From JBHIYN01 sp041984235 (GTDB lineage Bacteria > Pseudomonadota > Gammaproteobacteria > Ga0077536), in assembly GCA_041984235.1 (NCBI GenBank), contig JBHIYN010000009.1, forward strand, positions 226,352 through 290,351: 64,000 nucleotides of DNA, in the 5' to 3' direction. Shown piece after piece: positions 7,555-16,600 of this stretch. A model generated the notes under the pieces. That model did not search any database and was not told the DNA's origin. It saw nothing but the letters and a program-made list of their open reading frames with translations. Position 1 is the stretch's first letter; every line of letters begins with the position of its first letter. Position numbers and translations under genes: made by a program.

Positions 7555-9114
7555 ATGGCGGGGACCACATGGAATCCGGCGGACAAGCACGCTGATGTAA
7601 CGCTTTCCAACGGCAACCTGACCGCGGCCCAGTCGGCGACCGTCAACAACCGCGGCGTCCGTGCGGTCGAGTTCAAGGCGGCGGGCAAGTTCTACTTCGA
7701 GATCGAGGTAGACAGCGCGTCGGGCTCGCCGGACGGCTACTTCGGCCTGTCCGACAACGACGAGGTCCTGACCGCTGCGCTGGGGAACGGCGCCGAAGGG
7801 TACGCCTACCACTTCGCCGACGGTGATGCCCGCAACAACGGATCGGAGTCGGCCTACGGCGACAGCCTCGCCGCGACGGACATCCTCGGCGTCGCGGTCG
7901 ACTTCACGGCGGGGGCGATCTGGTTCTCGAAAAACGGCACCTGGCAGGGTGGCGCGACCATCGGCGAGGTCGAGGCCGGCACCACCACCAACGCCGCGTT
8001 CACGTCGATCACGTCGAACCCGCTGACCCCGGCCGCGTCCCTCAACGCGACCATCACCATCACGCTGCATTCCGACGCGGCGAACCTCACCTATACCGTC
8101 CCGACCGGGTTCACCGCGGGCTGGCCGGAGACCATCAACGGCGACGGCGTCGTGGCGCTCGGGCTGGGCGTCAGCGGCACCGCCAGCAACCCGAACAAGC
8201 ACGGCGACGGCACTATCGCGCTTCCGCTCGGGATCACCGCGACCGCCAGCAACTCCACCAAGCACGGCGACGCGTCCATTGCGCTCACGCCGATCGTCGC
8301 CGGCAGCGGCTCGGTCGGCTTCGCCGGCGGGCTCACCCTGGGCTTGGGGACACTCGAGTTCGCCGGGAGCGGGCAGAATCAGTTCCTCGGTACGGCCGAT
8401 CTCGGTCTCGGCGAGATCGAGATCACGGGCAGCGGCCAGCAGGCCTATCGCGGCGCCGCACAGTTCCGCCTCGGCACGCTGGGCGCGTCCTTCTCCGGCT
8501 ACCAAACCTTCGTCGGTGCGCTTACTGCGGCGCTGGGCACGCTGGGCTTCGACGGTGCCGGGCATATCGGGATCACCGGCTCGATGACGCTCGCGCTGGG
8601 CGAGCTCGGGCTTGCTCTCTACGCGCTGGTCCCGGTCGATGACACCTGGCATATCGTTGCCATCAACCTCCGCACCGGCGCCGTGACCGAGTACGCCGAC
8701 TTCGAGTTCAATTCGCTCATCGAGTGGAACGGGTCCTACTACGGCGCCAGTGAGAGCGGCATCTACCTGCTCGAGGGCGACGACGACCTCGGTGACGCGA
8801 TCGCCGCCTATGCCCGCACCGGGATCACGGATCACGGTACCGAGATCACGAAGCGGGTCACCGACGCCTACGTTACCGCGAAGTCCACCAGCCCGCTGAC
8901 GCTGGCCGTGTACCGGGACGAGGGCGCCGTCCGGCACGCCTACGACGTGCCGACCCACACGAAGCAGGGCCACGACGTGTTCAAGGCGGATCTGGGCCGC
9001 GGCGGCCGGGCCCGGTTTCTCCAGTACGAGATCGGGAACCAGGCCGGCGCGGACATGGAGGTCGACGGCGTGGACCTCATCGTCATGCCGCAGGAGCGGC
9101 GTCGCAAGCGGTGA
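7555..9114 (+). CDS. phage fibre-like protein with N-terminal SPRY domain and glycine-rich beta repeats
   Basis: This 519-residue protein starts with a SPRY (B30.2-like) domain, residues about 1-175: strands with GKFYFEIEVD, GYFGLSDND, GYAYHFADGDARNNG and VDFTAGAIWFSKNGTWQGG are its usual landmarks. SPRY domains bind proteins, here plausibly a receptor or neighbouring fibre. Residues about 195-355 form repeats of roughly 22-24 residues with an LxLGxLxxxGSG pattern, including a close pair around 'NKHGDG' and 'TKHGDA'. The C-terminal 150 residues are a beta domain with 'WHIVAINLRTGAVTEYADF' that resembles tail proteins reading out a host or adjacent virion surface. It overlaps the next gene by four bases (GTGA). 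Confidence 0.65.
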   Translation: MAGTTWNPADKHADVTLSNGNLTAAQSATVNNRGVRAVEFKAAGKFYFEIEVDSASGSPDGYFGLSDNDEVLTAALGNGAEGYAYHFADGDARNNGSESAYGDSLAATDILGVAVDFTAGAIWFSKNGTWQGGATIGEVEAGTTTNAAFTSITSNPLTPAASLNATITITLHSDAANLTYTVPTGFTAGWPETINGDGVVALGLGVSGTASNPNKHGDGTIALPLGITATASNSTKHGDASIALTPIVAGSGSVGFAGGLTLGLGTLEFAGSGQNQFLGTADLGLGEIEITGSGQQAYRGAAQFRLGTLGASFSGYQTFVGALTAALGTLGFDGAGHIGITGSMTLALGELGLALYALVPVDDTWHIVAINLRTGAVTEYADFEFNSLIEWNGSYYGASESGIYLLEGDDDLGDAIAAYARTGITDHGTEITKRVTDAYVTAKSTSPLTLAVYRDEGAVRHAYDVPTHTKQGHDVFKADLGRGGRARFLQYEIGNQAGADMEVDGVDLIVMPQERRRKR

Positions 9115-11246
9115 GGCGAGTAGAACGCATCCTGTTGCGCGGCAACCGCACCGCCGCCGCCAACTGGCTGCCGTTCGCGCAGGGCAAGCTCGCGGCCCTC
9201 GGTCGCATCGTCGATGCCGGGGTACGCGCGCAGGCGTCACAGGTGTTCGCGCCGCCAGGCGTGCAGATCCGCGTGCGGGCCACGGCCGGCGAGGGCCTGA
9301 TCGACATCCTCGCGAGCGCGGTCGATGGCTCCGTGATGGTGCGCGACAAGAGCGCCACCAACCCGTTCTATGCGACCGCGGCCGGCGGGGGCGGCTACAC
9401 GGTGTACGGCGGCACCGATTCGCTGACCCCGGTGCCTGTTGCGGACGCTGACGCGCTGGCGGCACTGCCGACTGCCGCGGTCTATCGTCGCGCGACCCTT
9501 GCCGCGCTCGAGGCCGGATGGTGGACCACCGCGTTCACGCTGGCCCGCCAGTACGTCGATCACCACACGAACGCGACCTACACACTGGCGTCCACGAGTC
9601 CCTACTTCCCCTATTCGGATCCGGTGCGTTCAGGGCTGCCGGTCCACGATACGGTGCTCTTCGCGCAGAAGCGGCCAAGCGACGGGGAGTGGTTCATCTT
9701 CTCCTACGACTTCTCCGTGTCGCCGGCGGCGTCGATCCCGACCTGGAACGGGCGCGCGGTCAGCGCCAACGACATGAGCCAGTTCTTCCTGCTGGCGACC
9801 CCGGTCAGTCGCCTGTACCAAGCGGTCCCGGAATCGCCGGCGCCTGCGCTCACGCTGGTGCAGGGCGAGGACTTCTTCCTGGTCGAAGTTGAGCCGGTGC
9901 TGGTGAAGGCGTCGGAGTCGAGTACCGGAGAAGCCATGTCGCCCCTCAATGTGCAGGCATTAGACGACTGGCCCCCGTTGCTGTCAGAGAACGCGCGCCT
10001 GACGTTCGCCCTCCAGACGCGCGCCTTCGATGGGCTGACGCTAGGCGGCAACTATGACCTTGCGAACGCGTCGTCCTATCGCGCAAACGGGCGGTCTTAC
10101 CAGGAGCTGACCGTCGATCCGGAAACGCTGGAACCGTCCATCGTGGCGCGCGCGCCCTCGGCGCTCTTCACCGGCAGCAATACCGTCGTTATCGACCTGA
10201 ACGGCGTCGGATCGGAGAGCGACGCGCCGGCCGTCGGGGCGAGCACAGGAACCCTCACCCTCGCGACAACGGACGAGTTCGGCGCCTATCACTCCATCGG
10301 CGCGGTAACCCTGGCCTACGCAACCCCGTTGGCGGACGAGTACCTGGCGGCGGACTTCCTCGGGTCGACGGAGGTCGGCTTCGGGTTCGACGGGATCGAG
10401 GATCCGATCCTCCCGCCCGACGACGTCATTGGACAGAATTTCTCGGATTGGTCCGCGTGGGCGTTTGCGAGCGCGTACACGTACATCCAGGCCGCGATAA
10501 CGGCGACCGGATGGGCGACGCCTTCGACGACCAGCCAGAAGATCACGGCCATTCACGATCTCGGACTCGTCGTCGCGGCGGGGTTTGACGCGTCAACCCG
10601 CGTGGTCGTCGTGGCGCAAAACAGCAATGTCCTCGGCACCTACAGCGGCATGTCGTCGATCGCCGTCGCACGCGCCACCGACGGGGTGAATGAGGTCACC
10701 AGCAACGCCGTCACCTACGACCACGTCAAATCGGTATGGAAGGGACCGACCGGCACGCACGCGGACACGGTGTTCGGGCAGACGGTCGGCACCCAGATAT
10801 CAGCCGGCGGCGCCGTCTACGAGATGGGGTTCGCATTCTCGCTCCACGCGCCCCCGTGGGGGTTGTGGGCCGATCGGCGCGTGCTGTCGCTCGCGGACGC
10901 GATCGACCTGGACCTGACGTTCACCTTTGCCAACTACGCAGAACTCGAAGCCGCGACCGGCTTCGAGGCCGTCGTGCCGTTCGCACTGATTGTGGACCCC
11001 GGCCTCGAATCGAGCGGCGATCCGATTACGGTCAAAGGGGTCATCGCGACGCTGGTCGGGCTGAACGCGACGCCGCCGAAGCGCATGGTCTATTCCCGCT
11101 TCACCACACTGAATGACGAGCCCGTCCCTGCGGCCTACATGGGCGTGCGGATCTGGCACAACGATTACCTGTCAACCGAGATGCTTGACGTCCTGCTGCC
11201 GGCAGGCGGTGAGGCAGAGCGGGTTCACAGCCTGTTCATCGCATAG
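9111..11246 (+). CDS. large phage virion protein of unknown function
   Basis: A 711-residue protein starting at GTG in a four-base overlap with the SPRY protein. It is beta-rich, has no signal peptide and no membrane segment. Visible landmarks are an N-terminal 'NWLPFAQGKLAALGRIVDAG', a 'PVHDTVLFAQKRPSDGEWFIFSYD' strand pair near residue 190 and a 'GAVYEMGFAFSLHAPPWGLWAD' segment near residue 570. The stretch around 9900-10700 is less GC-rich than its surroundings, suggesting a module swapped between phages. Position next to the SPRY gene suggests a tail fibre or tail-tip component. Family not recognised. Confidence 0.55.
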   Translation: MRRVERILLRGNRTAAANWLPFAQGKLAALGRIVDAGVRAQASQVFAPPGVQIRVRATAGEGLIDILASAVDGSVMVRDKSATNPFYATAAGGGGYTVYGGTDSLTPVPVADADALAALPTAAVYRRATLAALEAGWWTTAFTLARQYVDHHTNATYTLASTSPYFPYSDPVRSGLPVHDTVLFAQKRPSDGEWFIFSYDFSVSPAASIPTWNGRAVSANDMSQFFLLATPVSRLYQAVPESPAPALTLVQGEDFFLVEVEPVLVKASESSTGEAMSPLNVQALDDWPPLLSENARLTFALQTRAFDGLTLGGNYDLANASSYRANGRSYQELTVDPETLEPSIVARAPSALFTGSNTVVIDLNGVGSESDAPAVGASTGTLTLATTDEFGAYHSIGAVTLAYATPLADEYLAADFLGSTEVGFGFDGIEDPILPPDDVIGQNFSDWSAWAFASAYTYIQAAITATGWATPSTTSQKITAIHDLGLVVAAGFDASTRVVVVAQNSNVLGTYSGMSSIAVARATDGVNEVTSNAVTYDHVKSVWKGPTGTHADTVFGQTVGTQISAGGAVYEMGFAFSLHAPPWGLWADRRVLSLADAIDLDLTFTFANYAELEAATGFEAVVPFALIVDPGLESSGDPITVKGVIATLVGLNATPPKRMVYSRFTTLNDEPVPAAYMGVRIWHNDYLSTEMLDVLLPAGGEAERVHSLFIA

Positions 11247-11255
11247 GAGGCCACC

Positions 11256-12284
11256 ATGGCGACGGCCACAGAGCTCATTGCGAATCGCGAGTCCTACGTC
11301 ACCGACAAGGACAACTCGCTTTCGGGGTTCATCAACCTGCTGCTGAATGCCGCCAGCGTGTTCTATGAGGACGTCGTCGGCGACGAGCAGGTATTCCACA
11401 GCCCGCTGAACCGCGTCGAGGCGATGCTGAACGCGATCCAGACGGAGTTCCCGGAGATCCCCTCCACCGTGATCCCGGACTTCGCCGTGCCGGCGGTGCC
11501 GGACATCAGCTTCACCGACATCACCCACGACATCACCACGCTCGAAGCGGCGCGAGCCGAGCTCCTGTCGGATCTGAATGCCGGCGGCTACGGGATCGAC
11601 ACGGCGGACGAGACGCAACTCATCGACCGGACCCGGGATCGTCAGACGGCGGAGGCGGCACGCGCCGTCGACGAGGTGGACCGCAGTTTCCAGAACCGCC
11701 GGTTCAGCACGCCGCCGGGGGCGCTCTACGCCGCCCACGAGCAGGTACGGGAGGCGCAGCGCGCGGCGGTATCCTCGGTCAACCGGGAAATCTACGTCCA
11801 GCGCGCCGATCAGTTTGTGCGGGCCCGGCAGTTCGCGATCTCGACCGCCGGGGTTGCCGATCGCACGCGGGCCGACATCCTCGAGATCCAGTTCCGCGTC
11901 GAAGAGCAGCGCGCCCGGTTCCTGTTGGCGCTCTTCCAGTCGCAACTGGATCAGTTCCGCACGCAGGTCCAGTTCGCGATCGATAAGGTCACCCTGGCGG
12001 TGCGGGTCTACGAGGCGCAGTCGGTCGTGGCGGACTCCCGGGTCCGCTCGGCCGCCGAAGCCGCCCGGGTATTCGTCGCCGAGTACCAGGCCAACACGCA
12101 GGCCTTCCTCGGTGTGGTCAACACCCGCCTCGCGAACGCGCGCAACCAGCTGGACGCGGCCAAGGCCCGGTCCGATGCGGAGATCCAGACCGCGACCGCC
12201 GGGGTCTCCTACTACTCGAGCGTCGTGCAAGCGGCCCTGGGCGCTATCAACACGATGGTCACGCAATCGTCGGAGAACACGTGA
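11256..12284 (+). CDS. helical phage protein, possible internal virion or tail-length component
   Basis: A 342-residue protein, almost entirely alpha-helical with long coiled-coil stretches (residues about 90-330, rich in A, R, E, Q). ATG follows AGGAGG at 11247-11252. An unusual proline/hydrophobic linker (EIPSTVIPDFAVPAVPDISF) lies near residues 67-86. Helical proteins directly upstream of large ejected proteins in podovirus-like phages are often internal virion proteins that build the ejection channel; here the giant polyvalent gene lies two genes on. No enzymatic motif. Function inferred from shape and position. Confidence 0.55.
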   Translation: MATATELIANRESYVTDKDNSLSGFINLLLNAASVFYEDVVGDEQVFHSPLNRVEAMLNAIQTEFPEIPSTVIPDFAVPAVPDISFTDITHDITTLEAARAELLSDLNAGGYGIDTADETQLIDRTRDRQTAEAARAVDEVDRSFQNRRFSTPPGALYAAHEQVREAQRAAVSSVNREIYVQRADQFVRARQFAISTAGVADRTRADILEIQFRVEEQRARFLLALFQSQLDQFRTQVQFAIDKVTLAVRVYEAQSVVADSRVRSAAEAARVFVAEYQANTQAFLGVVNTRLANARNQLDAAKARSDAEIQTATAGVSYYSSVVQAALGAINTMVTQSSENT

Positions 12285-13639
12285 TGGCAACCGAACGTCC
12301 CCCGATCTACGTCAACAGCGGCGGCGAGGCCGATCGCGCCGCGCCGTACACGCGAGAAGCGATCGACCGGCTCAAGGCCCGTGCCCGTAGCGCCGGGAAG
12401 GCGCGCGCCACGGCGGCGCCCGGCGGCGGTCCGGCGCCAGTGGTCAACGACACCCGGAAGCCCTCGCTCATCAACCGCGCCCGCACGGCGGGCTCGCGCG
12501 TGGCCGGCGCAGGCCGCAACGCGGCACAGTCGGCGAGCGGCAGCGGGCTTATCAACCGCGCGCGCCGCATCGGCGGCGGACTCGCCGGGGTCGCCGGCGC
12601 CGGACAGGCGGCGGTCGGCGCCAGCCAGATCGCATCCGGCGACACCGTGGCCGGCGCGGAGAACGCGCTCTACGGCACGCTGACGGCGCTGCCGCCGACG
12701 CGCGGGGTCGGCATCATCGCGAACGCGCTGCGTGCAGGCCGTGACGCGGCGCTGGAGTACGGCGTCGACAAGTTCCTCGACAAGGGCGATCCGATCGTCG
12801 GTCCTGCGCTCGAGGAGCAGATGGCCGGCCGTACGCCGGACGAGTACGTCGCCGATCTCACGGTGCCGTCAGGACAGGACGGTGCTGCCGCGCCGCCGGC
12901 GCGCGGTGGCACGCCGGACGCGTCGATCGGGGCGCGCGCCGGCGATCCGGGCTACGTGCCGGGGCGCGGTACCGGGATCATCTACAACGCCCGCAAGGGC
13001 ACCGGCCGCGAGATCAACGCCGACGCCGGCCCGCAATCCTCACCGCCGACCGAGACGGGCCCGCTGCCGACCGATCAGAGTCCGGCGCAGGTCCCGGTCG
13101 AGCTCCCGGACGCCTCGCTGGTCACCGACGTCGACAACATGGGCGAATTCCTCGGCCAGGTCAGCCGCGCCGGCCAGCAGATCGTGCAGAACAAGCAGGC
13201 CGGCGCCGAGCGCCGCGGGATCATCGCGCAGAAGCAGGGCGAGGCGGACGTCCGTCGCACCGAGCTCGAAAACGACCTCAACACCCAGATCGACAGCGCG
13301 CTCGAAGAGCTCATCAACCTCGACGACACCAACGATCCCGACGGCAGCCAGCGTGCGTCGCTGCGCCAGCGCCTGATGGATATCCGCGGCAGCACGCAGG
13401 CCACCGACAGCCCGGAGGCGCGCTACGAGCGCGAGCTCGTCGACTCCGCGCTGCACGAGGGCATTGTCGACGACGAGGGTCGCCGCGCCGCGATGCAGTG
13501 GGTCGACGACATGATGGCCCAGTACCGGCAGCGGCGCGGTGGTGGCGGTGGGAAATCGCAGTACCAGGAGGGCATGACCTACGAGGATGCCCAGGGCAAC
13601 AAGGCCGTCTACCGCAACGGCAAATTCGAACCGGTGTAA
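12284..13639 (+). CDS. phage ejection-type protein with LINRAR motifs
   Basis: A 451-residue protein. I place the start at ATG 12284 (TGATG overlap, GGAG nine bases upstream), though GTG 12281 is equally open. Residues 60-150 are Gly/Ala-rich with two copies of S/G-LINRAR and amphipathic or weakly hydrophobic helices (GGGLAGVAGAGQAAVGASQI). The middle is a disordered Pro/Gly/Asp linker and the C-terminal 150 residues are coiled coil (DFLGQVSRAG to MMAQYRQRR) ending in a small beta motif (MTYEDAQGNKAVYRNGKFEPV). The same LI-x-RAR motif opens the giant protein that follows. Membrane-interacting helices plus coiled coil suit a DNA-ejection protein. Confidence 0.55.
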   Translation: MATERPPIYVNSGGEADRAAPYTREAIDRLKARARSAGKARATAAPGGGPAPVVNDTRKPSLINRARTAGSRVAGAGRNAAQSASGSGLINRARRIGGGLAGVAGAGQAAVGASQIASGDTVAGAENALYGTLTALPPTRGVGIIANALRAGRDAALEYGVDKFLDKGDPIVGPALEEQMAGRTPDEYVADLTVPSGQDGAAAPPARGGTPDASIGARAGDPGYVPGRGTGIIYNARKGTGREINADAGPQSSPPTETGPLPTDQSPAQVPVELPDASLVTDVDNMGEFLGQVSRAGQQIVQNKQAGAERRGIIAQKQGEADVRRTELENDLNTQIDSALEELINLDDTNDPDGSQRASLRQRLMDIRGSTQATDSPEARYERELVDSALHEGIVDDEGRRAAMQWVDDMMAQYRQRRGGGGGKSQYQEGMTYEDAQGNKAVYRNGKFEPV

Positions 13640-13642
13640 CCG

Positions 13643-16600
13643 ATGCCATTCGACCCCAATACCGCCCGGCCGCTCGGCGGCGGCTTCGATGCGGCGAGCG
13701 CGAAACCTGCGCCGGCGGCGCCGGCGCCCGCCAAGGCCGGGATCGTCACGCAGACCCGCAACGCGCTCAGCAACGCGACCGGCGGACTCATCGGCCGCGC
13801 GCGGGCGGCGCGCAGCGAAACCGCTCCGCAGGGCCAGTTTGACCCGAAAACCGCGACAATCCCGCGCGCAGCGCCGACCAGCCGGCCGAACGTGTCTCGC
13901 GACATCGGGACCGTGGCGACCGATATCGGCGCCAAGGCGGCGGCCGGGGCGAACATGCTGGTCTCCAACCTGGGCGACGTCTACGGCCTTGCCACCGGCG
14001 ACACCGACAACATCGCCTCCGAGCAGGGGCGCAGCGGCCGGGAGTTCTGGGAGGCGCGTGTCTCGCCGGAGTTGAAGGCGCTCGAGGCCGATCGCCAGGC
14101 CCGGATCGATTCCGCCGACGGCGAGTTCGCGAAGGCCGGCACGGCGTTGTGGGAAACCCTGCGCAGCCCGTCGCTGCTGTCGGCGTTCCTCGCCGAGCAG
14201 GCGCCGATGCTGGTCCCCAGCGCGGTTGCGGGCCGTGGTGCCGGGCTTATCGGGCGCGCGATGGGCGCCTCGCCGCGCGCCGCCGGCGCCGCCGGTACCG
14301 GTGCCGCGGTCGCCGTCGGCGCGGCTCAGCAGGGCGCCGATGCCGGCTCCGGCGCCTACGAACGGCTGCTGGCGCTGCCGGACGATCTCTGGTCGCAGAA
14401 CGCTGACTACCAGGCCCTTGTCGCGCAGGGCATCGCGCCTGAACAGGCCAAGCAGCAGGCCGCGCTCGACCTATCCCGGAACGCCGCGGTGGCCTCGGCG
14501 CTGGAGTCCGGCGCCCTGAACCTGCTGCCCGGCGCGCGGATCCTCGAGCGCGCCCTGGCCGGCGCCGGCGGCCGGACCGGTGGCCGACTCGCCAATGCTG
14601 CCAAGGGCTTCGTCGGCGAGTCGGCGCAGGAAGGTCTCGAAGAGGCGGGGGGGCAGTTCGCAGGCAACCTCGCCGTGGGCGCGGTCGATCCCGCGCAGGA
14701 CCCGACCGCCGGGGTCGGCGAGGCCGGCGGTCTCGGCGCCGCCGCGGGCCCGTTCGGCGCCCTGGCCGGCGCTGTCGAGCCGGTGCAGGAACAGGCACCG
14801 CGGCCGGCGCCGCGCACCACCGGGGCGACGCCCACCGTGCGCACCGGCGACGTGTTGCCTCCGGAGCCGACGAAAACCGACGTCGACCAGGTCATCGAGG
14901 CGACCGCGCGCGACGAGATCATCCCGGTCCGTCCGCGTGGCCTCATCGCCGACCAGCGCGCCAAGGCGCAGCCCGACACCGGTCCGCGACAGATCACGGA
15001 TCAGTCGCCGACCGGCGCCAACATCGACGTCCGCGCCCCCTCGGTCGAGATGGTAGACGCCGCGCGCCCGCCCGCGGAGGGGATCGCCCAGCGCGCCGGG
15101 CGTGAACTCACCGAGCGGTACGAGCGGGAACGCGACGCGCGCCCGCCGGCTTCGAACATCGAGGTCGAAGAGCAGGCGCCGGAGGCCCTCGACGCGGCGT
15201 ACCCGCCGGACGGGATCACCGTCAACGAGGATGCGCTGGACGAGTTCGGCGTCGAGACCGTCGAGCCGGCCGCTCCCATCGACGCGATCGCGGACGAGGC
15301 GGCGACCTCGCCGAAGAACGACCTGCCGGAGCCGAGCGAGGCGCAGAAGGACGCCGGCAACTACACGAAGGGGCATCACCGCCTGGCCGGCATGGATCTC
15401 TCCATTGAGAACCCGGCCGGGTCGTCACGCCGCCCGGAGTGGCCGCCGCTCAAGGCCCACTACGGCTACATCAAGGGCACCGTCGGCCACGACAAGGACC
15501 ACGTGGACATCTTCGTGCGCCCCGGCACGCCGGACGAGTGGACCGGCCCGGTCTACGTCGTCAACCAGACCAACGCCGATGGGTCGTTCGACGAGCACAA
15601 GGCGATGTTCGGCTACGACTCGCGCGAGGCCGCCGAGCAAGGCTACCTCGATCAGTACGAGCAGGGCTGGGACCGCTACACCGACATCGTCGAGATGCCG
15701 CAGGACGCGTTCAAGGCCTGGGCGTACGACTCGAGCAAGGCCGGTCCGGCCGGTGGGCCGGCTGGGGCGACCCAAGGCGAGGGCGCGACGACGGACACGC
15801 CCGCCCCTGACACGCGCGATCCAGGCGATGAAAGCGCGCTCGATTCGGAGTTCGATCGCGCCGCCTACGTCCGCGAGCTCGAGGACGACCTGACCCGGCT
15901 TCGGCAGCAGGCGGACACCCTGGACGATCTCCTGAAACAGGATCAGCCGGCCGACGAGCGTGCGCGCACCGAGCAGCGCCGGGAGACGGTCGGCGAAGCG
16001 ATCGAGCGGGTGAAGGCGGATCTCCGCGCCTACGCCCCTCAAGAGGACGAGCCGAAGAAAAAGCAAGTCCCTGAAACGACGAAGGAAACACCCGCGAAAG
16101 ACGCAGCGCCCAGTGTGCCGGCGAAGCGCGGCCAGCTGTTCATCGACTGGTACGGTCGACGCCATCCGGTCGAGGACTTCGCCGACGCGCAGGCCAAGTG
16201 GGACCGTTTTCGGACCGAGTCGGGCGGCGGCGGTAGCGAGATCGGTGAAGCCAAGGTCGTCGACCAGAACGGCGAGACGGTCGCGCGGATCAGCTACAAC
16301 GGCCGGATTTGGGAACCGGGTGAGGGCGGTAAGGAGATCGTCATACCGGGGCAGGCCGAGCGCGGGCTCACTGAAGAATCTCGTGCGCGCTCCGACGAGG
16401 CCGCGGCGCAGGCGCGCGCGGAGACGAAGGAACTGCCGGCGGCAACGGGCGAGTTCAACGAAGGCGATCGCGTCGTCATCGGAAACGACCATCCCAATAA
16501 GGACTTCCGCGGCCGGCATGGCGTCGTGACGAAGGCGGATAAGGTCCGGACCATCCAGATTCAGGTGTTCGGCGGTCGCGCGCCGGTCCAGGATGACTAT

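Noticed and set aside
7270..9465. 731-codon minus-strand open frame opposite the SPRY protein
   Set aside because: Shadow composition and no start signals; plus-strand SPRY motifs are convincing.
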